DNA from: Larkinella bovis
GTDB lineage: Bacteria > Bacteroidota > Bacteroidia > Cytophagales > Spirosomataceae
Assembly (NCBI RefSeq): GCF_042655385.1
Contig: NZ_JBHSMA010000002.1
Span: 372,001-436,000 of the forward strand
Length of the DNA stretch: 64,000 bases
Direction: 5' to 3'
Part shown: positions 57,950 through 64,000 of the stretch, one piece after another
Position numbering within the stretch: position 1 is the first letter of the stretch
Layout: each line of letters starts with the position of its first letter
The notes under the pieces: generated by a model
What the model saw: the letters and a program-made list of their open reading frames with translations, nothing else
Told to the model about the DNA's origin: nothing
The model's database searches: none
Program-made: the position numbers and the translations under genes

Positions 57950-58474
57950 ATGGAAAAGCTCAGCCCGCAACAAATCGATACATTATATCGTCATTTGGTC
58001 TGGAACGGCACGGACGAGGCATTGTTCGAAGAACTTCTCGACCACCTGGCCTGTGAGGTGGAGCATTACATGTGGATCGGTCTTCCGTTTGAGAAGGCGC
58101 TGGAAAAAGTTCAGCTCGAAGCCAACGCGAAAGCCGTTAAACAACTGCGTAAAACCTACCAGATCGAGCTGACCATGTCGGAGAAACAACTTCAGCAGGC
58201 CGATCTGGACGATATCGTTTTTCAGTTCCGGAACAAGGCCTACGGTGCCTACGACCTGCGGCAGGAATACCGGAATTCCCTGCTGACGGCACTGCTGATG
58301 ACCGTCGGGATGGTGTTGATGATGATGTCGCTGCTGACCAGTTTCAATACCGGCAAATGGTCGTACCTGAGCGTCTGGGGTATGGTCTGGACGACCGGTT
58401 TAATCAGCTTTTCCTATGCTGTCGGTACCTGTATCCGCCAGTCGATTCAGCAACGCTACCGGATCGTGCGGTAA
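57950..58474 (+). CDS. Membrane protein with TonB-type N-terminal motif, PadR partner
   Basis: 174 residues: a soluble helical N-terminus (~1-85; LFEELLDHLACEVEHYMWIGLPFEKALEKV, a DHL-helix arrangement seen in PadR-linked proteins), then FQFRNKAYGAYDLRQEYRNSLLTALLMT at ~97-125, and two membrane helices (~113-130 and ~140-158). The FRNKxYGAYxLRxxY stretch matches the conserved start of Bacteroidota TonB proteins, but no C-terminal TonB domain follows. The gene is a likely PadR target. Function unknown. Confidence 0.75.
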   Translation: MEKLSPQQIDTLYRHLVWNGTDEALFEELLDHLACEVEHYMWIGLPFEKALEKVQLEANAKAVKQLRKTYQIELTMSEKQLQQADLDDIVFQFRNKAYGAYDLRQEYRNSLLTALLMTVGMVLMMMSLLTSFNTGKWSYLSVWGMVWTTGLISFSYAVGTCIRQSIQQRYRIVR

Positions 58475-58495
58475 CTCTTTATCCTGATCAGTCTT

Positions 58496-58545
58496 AACGC
58501 CCGAAGCTGTGGTTCGATCGACCTACCGCTCCGGGCGTTCTTATT
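58496..58545 (+). terminator. Terminator after the PadR unit
   Basis: AACGCCCG (58496-58503) pairs with CGGGCGTT (58532-58539), with more pairs (AGC/GCT) inside, then CTTATT. Moderate T content. Confidence 0.68.
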
Positions 58546-58651
58546 CGTGGCCGCCTAGCTCAATTCTTTTGGGTAGAAATTCAGGATGGGAACGCATTGG
58601 CGTCAATTTCCTCGTAACTTTGCGCCCCTTTTTACCCAACCAGCAGCAGGC

Positions 58652-59929
58652 ATGACTCCCATTTCGTGCGGAATCGATTTCGGTACCTCCAATTCAAGCA
58701 TTGCCATTGACCAGGCCGGGCAGATTACGCTCGTGCCGGTTGAGCAATCGCACGTTACGATTCCCAGCGCCATCTTTTACCGGCGCATCGATAACAAACC
58801 GTGTTACGGCCGTACCGCCATTCACGCCTTTTTTGACCGGCAGGATGGTCGGTTTATGCGCAGCCTGAAACGGGTCCTCGGCACCTCGCTGATGACGCAG
58901 GGGACCATCGTGAACGGCACGGTGATGAATTTTACGACGATCATAGCCTCGTTCCTGAAAACCCTGAAGGCGAAAGCCGAAGCCGATGCGGGGCAGGAAA
59001 TCGAACAGGTCGTGATGGGCCGACCGGTTCACTTTGTCGATCAGTCGCCGGAAGCCGATGCCCGGGCGCAGGCGGAACTGAAGGTGATTGCCCAGCGCAT
59101 CGGATTTAAGGACATCGATTTCCAGTTCGAGCCAATCGCGGCTGCTTTTGCCCACGAAGCCCGCCTGACCGGCGAGAAGCTGGCCATTGTGGCCGACCTG
59201 GGCGGAGGGACCTCGGATTTTACGGTGATCCGGCTGTCGAACCGTTCCATCCATAAACCGGATCGGTCGTCGGATATACTGGCCAATACCGGGGTTCGGG
59301 TGGGCGGCAACGATTTTGATAAGCACCTAAGTTTGACGGCCATTATGCCTGAACTGGGGTACCGCAGTACCTACGGGGACAAATGCCTGGAAGTGCCGCT
59401 GAAACCGTTTCATGATCTGGCGGAATGGAGTAAGGTTAACTTTCTGTATACGCCGAAGCTGATCATGCAAACCCGGCAGTTGCTGCACCAGTCGCACGAC
59501 AAAAACCGCTACGGGAGGCTCCTGAACGTGCTGGAAAACGAAACCGGCCACGCACTGCTGGGCGCGGCCGAAGAAGCCAAAATGGCGCTGACGGCCCAGG
59601 AAATGTACCAGACTCCCATTGATTTCGTCGAGGAAGGCTTTTTAATCCCGATCCACCGGGCGCAATTCGAAACCGCCATTCAGGGAGAAGTCCGGAAAAT
59701 TACGACTTCGGCCACCGAATGTCTGCAAAATGCAGGGGTTCGGAACGACGACATCGAACTGGTCATTCTGACCGGTGGTTCCACCGAAGTGCCGCTTGTC
59801 CAGGCCGAATTCCGGCGGCTTTTCCCGAAGGCCGCCATTGCCGACGAAAACAAACTCTCCAGCGTTGGGCTGGGGCTGGCCTACGACAGCCGGAACAAAT
59901 TTGGTCATGGCGTTTATAAAACCGCTTAA
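58652..59929 (+). CDS. Hsp70-family protein, YegD-like
   Basis: 425 residues from the ATG at 58652 (MTPISCGIDFGTSNSS). ATPase domain only: phosphate-1 loop GIDFGTSNSSIA, connect region VVADLGGGTSDFTVI (phosphate-2), adenosine motif LVILTGGSTEVPLVQAEFRRLFP. The C-terminal substrate-binding and lid domains of DnaK (~638 residues) are absent, as in YegD. It may act as a specialised or inactive chaperone ATPase. A TAACTTTG box (58615-58622) stands upstream. Its stop codon overlaps the CvfB stop codon convergently (shared TTAA). Confidence 0.92.
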   Translation: MTPISCGIDFGTSNSSIAIDQAGQITLVPVEQSHVTIPSAIFYRRIDNKPCYGRTAIHAFFDRQDGRFMRSLKRVLGTSLMTQGTIVNGTVMNFTTIIASFLKTLKAKAEADAGQEIEQVVMGRPVHFVDQSPEADARAQAELKVIAQRIGFKDIDFQFEPIAAAFAHEARLTGEKLAIVADLGGGTSDFTVIRLSNRSIHKPDRSSDILANTGVRVGGNDFDKHLSLTAIMPELGYRSTYGDKCLEVPLKPFHDLAEWSKVNFLYTPKLIMQTRQLLHQSHDKNRYGRLLNVLENETGHALLGAAEEAKMALTAQEMYQTPIDFVEEGFLIPIHRAQFETAIQGEVRKITTSATECLQNAGVRNDDIELVILTGGSTEVPLVQAEFRRLFPKAAIADENKLSSVGLGLAYDSRNKFGHGVYKTA

Positions 59930-60756
59930 ACCCGGTAAATCCCGTCGTCTTTGATGACAATCTTCCGTTCGCGGAACAGGGCACCGATGGCTTTTTTAAA
60001 CGTTTTCTTGCTCATTTCCAGCGTGCGGTAAATCTCGTCCGGGTCGCTGTTGTCGCTCAGGGGCAAAAAACCGCGTTGCTTTTCCAGCAGGGTCAGAATC
60101 CGTTCGGCATTGGGTTCCACGTTTTCGTATCCCGGTTTTTGCAGGCTGACATCCAGTCGGTTATCTTCCCGGATCTGCTTGATATAGCCCGTCAGGCGGT
60201 CGCCAGGATAGACCCGCTGGAAGATTTCGTTGGCGTACACCAGCCCGCGGTAGCGGTTGTTGATGATGACGTTAATCCCCAGGTCGGTCGATTCGTAGGC
60301 CAGCAGCGACACTTCCTGCCCTTCTTCCAGATTCGGTTTGCCCGTATCCAGAAACCGGTTCAACCGGTTGGAAGCCACCAGCCGGTCGGTTTCGTGATCG
60401 AGGTACAGATACACGACATACCAGCGTCCGACTTCCATCGGAATGCTTTGTTCGCGGTAGGGTACGAGCAGGTCTTTTTCCAGCCCCCAGTCCAGAAACG
60501 CCCCCACGCGCGACACCGACACCACCTGCAGGCGCGCGAATTCATTGCGCATGATTTTCGGCGTCAGCGTGGTGGCAATCAGCCGGTCTTCCGAGTCGGT
60601 GTAGACAAACACCTCAATATCATCATCGACCCGCAGCCCGTCGGGTACGTATTTGTTGGGGAGCAGCAGATCCGTGCCCTCGTCGTCGCCCAGGAAAAAA
60701 CCGACACTGGTTTCACGAAGCGCGCGTAGCGTATTTAGTTTTCCGATTTGTATCAT
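59926..60756 (-). CDS. S1-domain RNA-binding protein, CvfB family
   Basis: 276 residues: three S1-like OB folds (GFFLGDDEGTDLLLPNKYVPDGLRVDD, SVSRVGAFLDWGLEKDLLVPYREQ, LGINVIINNRYRGLVYANEIFQRVYPGDRLTGYIKQI) followed by a C-terminal winged helix (EIYRTLEMSKKTFKKAIGALFRERKI). This is the CvfB architecture; in staphylococci such proteins bind RNA and affect expression of many genes. Cytoplasmic. Overlaps the Hsp70 gene at its end. Confidence 0.92.
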   Translation of the reverse strand: MIQIGKLNTLRALRETSVGFFLGDDEGTDLLLPNKYVPDGLRVDDDIEVFVYTDSEDRLIATTLTPKIMRNEFARLQVVSVSRVGAFLDWGLEKDLLVPYREQSIPMEVGRWYVVYLYLDHETDRLVASNRLNRFLDTGKPNLEEGQEVSLLAYESTDLGINVIINNRYRGLVYANEIFQRVYPGDRLTGYIKQIREDNRLDVSLQKPGYENVEPNAERILTLLEKQRGFLPLSDNSDPDEIYRTLEMSKKTFKKAIGALFRERKIVIKDDGIYRV

Positions 60757-60776
60757 TCGTTCGTTTTTCGGAGCGG

Positions 60777-62558
60777 TTAGTTCCCCTGACGGGTAGCCCA
60801 GGCATCCATTTTGCGTTCCAGTATGTCCAGCGGCATGCAGCCGTCTTTCAGAAATTCGTCGTGAAAAGCCGCCAGACTGAATCGATCACCGAGTTGTTGT
60901 TCGTATTTAGTGCGCAATTCCCGGATTTTCAAAGCGCCGATTTTATACGACAGCGCCTGCCCCGGAATAGCCATGTACCGCTCGATTTCGGCCACCGCGC
61001 CTTCTTCCGCTATCGGCTCGTTGGCCATCATATAGCGGATGGCTTCCTCGCGGGTCATGTGTTTGGTATGAAGGGCCACATCGACCACCAGCCGGATCGC
61101 CCGGTGCATCTCGTCATTCAACGCCCCCATATACTGGTACGGATCGGTGTAGAGGCCGAGTTCTTTTCCCAGGGATTCGCAATACAAGGCCCATCCTTCG
61201 CCGTAGGCACCGTACCAGGCAAACCGCCGGAATTTGGGTAGGCTGGTGTCTTCCTGCTGGAGCGAAAACTGGTAGTGGTGGCCCGGAATGGCTTCGTGCA
61301 GAAAGAGCGATTCCATGCCGGACGTCACGTTGAATTTCCGGGCGTCCGGGATCGGGACGTAGAAAACACCGGGTCGGCTGCCATCCGCCGAAGCCGGGTT
61401 GTATTCGGCGCTGGCCGACGCTTCGCGGAATTTCTCGGTTTGCCGGATTTCGAATCGTGACTTCGGGGTTTTGGTAAACATCGTCTTCAGATTCGGCTCG
61501 ATCCGGGTCAGAATGGCGTTGAAAGCTGCCAGCACCTCTTTCGGCTGCTGGTATGGGTAAAACTTCGGATCGGTTTTGAGGTGGGTGAAAAACTGGTCGA
61601 GGGTGCCCGTAAAACCGACCTGCGTTTTCACTTTCTCCATTTCCGCCCGAATCCGGGCCACTTCTTTCAAACCGGTCTGGTAAATTTCTTCCGGCGTTTT
61701 GTCGGTGGTCGTCCAGGTCCGGACGAGGTAGTTATAAAGCGCCGGCCCCTGCGCAACCGCGTCGATGCCCGAAGTCGTGCGGGCCTTGGGCAGGTATTCA
61801 TTTTGCAGAAAATCGCCCAGCTTCCGGTACGTCGGGACGATTTCCTCCCGAATCGCTTTTTGATAAGCCGCCGTCAGCCGGTTTTTATCGGCCTCGCTGA
61901 AATCCTTGGGAAGTTTGTTGATCGGTCCGTAGAACAGACTTTGGGTCGGGTCGCTGACCACCAGATCGGTCATCTGCGGAATCATTTTCAGCACCAGACT
62001 TTTGGGCCAGGTAATGCCGGCGTCGATGCCTTTCCGGAAGTTGACAAGGGCCGAGTCGCCCCAGACCGCAAAGGCCGAGATCCGTTTCAGCCAGTCGTCG
62101 TAATCCTTCACGGTGTTGAACGGCTGCGCACTGGCTCCGCTGCCCAACTGCCCGAACGTCAGCGTCAGGCCATCAAACTGCGAGAAGGGTACGTATTCGA
62201 GGTGAAATTTGAACTGCTCCAACTGGAGTTCGAGTTCGCGTTTCAGAATGTCGTACGAAATCTGGTCCTGTTCCGGGAGCGATGCGCGGTCGAAGGTTTT
62301 CAGTTTGTCCAGATAGGTCGTATAAAACGCTTTGGTCTGGTCGAGGTAAGCCTGCGAATTGCTGTTGGGCAACTGATCGTTATACCGGTTATCCCCCTGA
62401 AACGTGGCTTCCAGCGGAAACAGTTTTAGCCGTTCTTCGTAATAATCGTCCACGGTTTTGGTAAAATCGGCGTTTGCGGCCGTGTTTTCCTGTCCGGTTT
62501 TGGAGTTACAAGCCATCATTGAAGCCATGAGCAGGGCGGTTACCAGAATCGTTTTCAT
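60777..62558 (-). CDS. DUF885 lipoprotein (putative metallo-carboxypeptidase-like)
   Basis: 593 residues from the ATG at 62558, which gives a lipoprotein signal (KTILVTALLMASMMACNSK, Cys18 as anchor); the longer frame is not needed. The DUF885 fold follows: ESLFLHEAIPGHHYQFSLQQ contains the HExxPGHH motif with probable metal ligands, and YMANEPIAEEGAVAEIERYMAIPGQALSYKIGALKIRELR is the conserved C-terminal helix pair. DUF885 proteins resemble M32-type carboxypeptidases and are very common, often duplicated, in Bacteroidota. Single gene, 20 bases past the CvfB gene. Confidence 0.92.
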   Translation of the reverse strand: MKTILVTALLMASMMACNSKTGQENTAANADFTKTVDDYYEERLKLFPLEATFQGDNRYNDQLPNSNSQAYLDQTKAFYTTYLDKLKTFDRASLPEQDQISYDILKRELELQLEQFKFHLEYVPFSQFDGLTLTFGQLGSGASAQPFNTVKDYDDWLKRISAFAVWGDSALVNFRKGIDAGITWPKSLVLKMIPQMTDLVVSDPTQSLFYGPINKLPKDFSEADKNRLTAAYQKAIREEIVPTYRKLGDFLQNEYLPKARTTSGIDAVAQGPALYNYLVRTWTTTDKTPEEIYQTGLKEVARIRAEMEKVKTQVGFTGTLDQFFTHLKTDPKFYPYQQPKEVLAAFNAILTRIEPNLKTMFTKTPKSRFEIRQTEKFREASASAEYNPASADGSRPGVFYVPIPDARKFNVTSGMESLFLHEAIPGHHYQFSLQQEDTSLPKFRRFAWYGAYGEGWALYCESLGKELGLYTDPYQYMGALNDEMHRAIRLVVDVALHTKHMTREEAIRYMMANEPIAEEGAVAEIERYMAIPGQALSYKIGALKIRELRTKYEQQLGDRFSLAAFHDEFLKDGCMPLDILERKMDAWATRQGN

Positions 62559-62692
62559 ACCAAAGATTCCATCGAAAAAGGTTCGGACCGGAAAGGTAAA
62601 AAGAAACCGCTGAAAACCCTGATCAAGCCGTTGCCGGGGTTTTAACATTTTGCCCGCAAACCGGTTATTCATAAAAATAACCACTCAGCGTT

Positions 62693-62941
62693 ATGAACAA
62701 GATTGATCGACGGGAAGATGTGAACCCGGAAGAGGGGCAGCATCAATACGGTGACGTAACGTTTGCCGACCCGACCAACAAAAAATACCCGATTGATACG
62801 CCCGAACACGTTCGGGCGGCCTGGTCGTATATCAACCACAAAGACAATGCGGCCAAGTACGATGCGGATGAGGTGGAAACCATCAAAGACCGGATTCGGC
62901 GGGCGGCTAAGAAATACGATATCGAAATCAAGGCCGACTAA
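62693..62941 (+). CDS. Small DUF6582-type protein
   Basis: 82 residues, acidic-basic mixed and hydrophilic, no signal. The core KKYPIDTPEHVRAAWSYINHKDNAAKYDADEVETIKDRIRRAAKKY is the DUF6582 pattern: a beta-helix unit with the PIDTPEHVRAAW motif also found in phage and mobile-element proteins that act on DNA ends or capsids; no function is certain. Convergent with the DUF4142-like gene and followed by a 24-bp perfect inverted repeat. Confidence 0.78.
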   Translation: MNKIDRREDVNPEEGQHQYGDVTFADPTNKKYPIDTPEHVRAAWSYINHKDNAAKYDADEVETIKDRIRRAAKKYDIEIKAD

Positions 62942-62947
62942 AGCGGT

Positions 62948-63005
62948 GAAAGAACGCAAAAGGCCGGGAATACTCTACGTCATTCCCGGCCTTTTGCGTT
63001 CTTTC
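62948..63005. terminator. Bidirectional terminator, 24-bp perfect stem
   Basis: Arms 62948-62971 and 62982-63005 are fully complementary (core AAAAGGCCGGGAAT). T-rich ends exist on both strands. It separates convergent genes, and the right arm ends at the stop codon of the gene at 63004. Confidence 0.85.
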
Positions 63006-63678
63006 AGCTTTTCATCATGGCTTTCATGGTTTCCAGTGCCTTCCGGCGGTTCGCCAGCAATTGCCCGGCATAGGCTTTCAGGGCCTGGTCTTTCGCGAAT
63101 GAAAGGTACGATTCCGTCAGGTCGATGCTGTCCTGCTGATGCTGCGTCAGGATGGTCAGAAAATCTTTTTCGGGATCGTCGGTCAGGCGGCCGTTCATAC
63201 CATTTTTTAAGTCCAGTTCCATTGCCAGAAGCTTCTGGTCGATCTGCTGGGCAAAAGCCGGATTCGGCGTACTGCTCCGGAGCCGGGGCGTTATCTTTCG
63301 AAGGTCGTTGCCGTCCTGTTGTTTCTGCGCCACCAGTTGCTGGATGGTGTTGACCAGCGCCGGATTTTTGCTGGTTTTCATGCCTTGCTGCAATAACTCG
63401 GCTTCGGCCTGATCACGAATCCGAATCAGGATGGCATAATCATGATCCGGGTCGCCCGTTCGGTTAACGGCTTTGCTCTTGGCCAGCATACTCGATAAGG
63501 GTTGCATCAGAACGCTCGTGGAGCGGTTTTTAGCGGGTACTTCCGAGCGGTTTTCGCGCCCCGCATCCGGTTGCCGGCGGTTATCGGCCTGCCCATAAAC
63601 CGGCCCCACACCGGCCCACACCAGCAGCGAAACCGTCACCAGTCCCGTTGCCCGAAATCCTGCCTTACGATTTATCAT
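63004..63678 (-). CDS. Secreted DUF4142-like (ferritin-like) protein
   Basis: 224 residues. Signal peptide (ATGLVTVSLLVWAGVGPVYGQ). Residues ~60-220 are all helical: PLSSMLAKSKAVNRTGDPDHDYAILIRIRDQAEAELLQQGM and DFLTILTQHQQDSIDLTESYLSFAKDQALKAYAGQLLANRRKALETMK. The paired-helix pattern with spaced H/Q/D near DFLTILTQHQQDSIDL is that of DUF4142/DUF305 four-helix bundles. Periplasmic; role unknown. Single gene. Confidence 0.8.
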   Translation of the reverse strand: MINRKAGFRATGLVTVSLLVWAGVGPVYGQADNRRQPDAGRENRSEVPAKNRSTSVLMQPLSSMLAKSKAVNRTGDPDHDYAILIRIRDQAEAELLQQGMKTSKNPALVNTIQQLVAQKQQDGNDLRKITPRLRSSTPNPAFAQQIDQKLLAMELDLKNGMNGRLTDDPEKDFLTILTQHQQDSIDLTESYLSFAKDQALKAYAGQLLANRRKALETMKAMMKS

Positions 63679-63878
63679 AGCGTTGAGGGGTTAAAAGTGA
63701 ACTCGTCTATCCCTTTAGTAACTACCTGAAACCGATTTCGTTTACGCTTTCCAGAGCGCATCACGGACACCCGTTCGCCGAACCGGTTGAAAGACATTCG
63801 GAAAGGATAGGGGGAAGGGCCGTTTAACGGGTCTTTCTTCATATATTTACTCTCTATTCCTCAAACAGAAAGCGTTTC

Positions 63879-64000
63879 ATGCAAGCCATTCTTTCTCCGC
63901 CAGTTGTCCGTCCCCAAATCCCTACCTACATCTATGCCGTGGTATTCTCGTCGCTCTGCATTGTCTGGGGGTTGCTCTGGGACATCATGTGGCACATGAG
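63879..64000 (+). CDS. Membrane protein, N-terminal part only
   Basis: An ATG at 63879 opens a frame that runs off the right edge with about 40 codons visible: a polar start (MQAILSPPVVRPQIP) and a membrane helix (YIYAVVFSSLCIVWGLLWDIMWHM). The WDIMWHM end is like the first helix of a multi-span membrane protein group in Bacteroidota with His-rich helix ends. A TATATTTA box lies upstream at about 63842-63849. Function not determinable. Confidence 0.68.
   Translation, partial: MQAILSPPVVRPQIPTYIYAVVFSSLCIVWGLLWDIMWHM

Noticed and set aside
1..64000. tRNA or rRNA genes
   Set aside because: No stretch with a T-loop GGTTCGAATCC context and matching acceptor and anticodon stems was seen by eye; a covariance scan would be needed to be sure.

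Overview
The window reads as chromosomal DNA of a Bacteroidota bacterium, most likely Cytophagales close to Spirosoma or Larkinella (an inference from protein style; no rRNA is present). Supporting signs are promoters of the form TTTG-N19/20-TAnnTTTG, starts without Shine-Dalgarno sequences, many lipoproteins, an ECF sigma unit, FucP-type sugar transporters, Tat-exported Gfo/Idh/MocA dehydrogenases and a PUR-domain DUF3276 protein. Both ends cut genes.

Layout. 0-4 kb: a FucP-like transporter, then an ECF sigma factor with a membrane protease that carries an anti-sigma-like N-terminus, divergent from a small lipoprotein through two matching candidate promoters; an apparent structured RNA with its own promoter and terminator follows. 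4-15 kb: a two-component system with a sigma-54 activator, and a MacAB-TolC-like efflux system (adaptor, TolC, ATPase, two permeases). A sigma-54 promoter and palindromic upstream sites precede the adaptor gene. The efflux block is split by an oppositely oriented four-helix-bundle gene wrapped in short-word repeats. 15-32 kb: mostly housekeeping and envelope genes (S9 and M43 peptidases, SDR, PEBP, cupin/TetR pair, ychF, RlpA, DUF58, thioredoxin-like protein, pfkA, PAP2). 32-42 kb: surface-polysaccharide genes (four glycosyltransferases, four methyltransferases, one flippase). 42-51 kb: a LacI-type regulator with a sugar unit: two Tat-exported dehydrogenases, two MFS transporters, a divergent NagB-like deaminase and a Tat-exported PLP aminotransferase, suggesting oxidation or amination of sugars in the periplasm followed by uptake. 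51-64 kb: Ppx/GppA, a SAM-I riboswitch with metH, PadR and a membrane partner, an Hsp70-like protein, CvfB, a DUF885 lipoprotein and small proteins.

The most unusual feature is a set of intergenic inverted repeats, each built by reiterating its own 7-12 base word (GAAAGAGT, CATCCAG, CTCTGTGTAA, CAGTTTTCGG, GACAAGAGA and others). Two of them, 26 kb apart, share a loop-side sequence and differ in the stem by compensated base changes. Related palindromes appear to have entered coding sequence in metH and at the 3' end of a glycosyltransferase gene.
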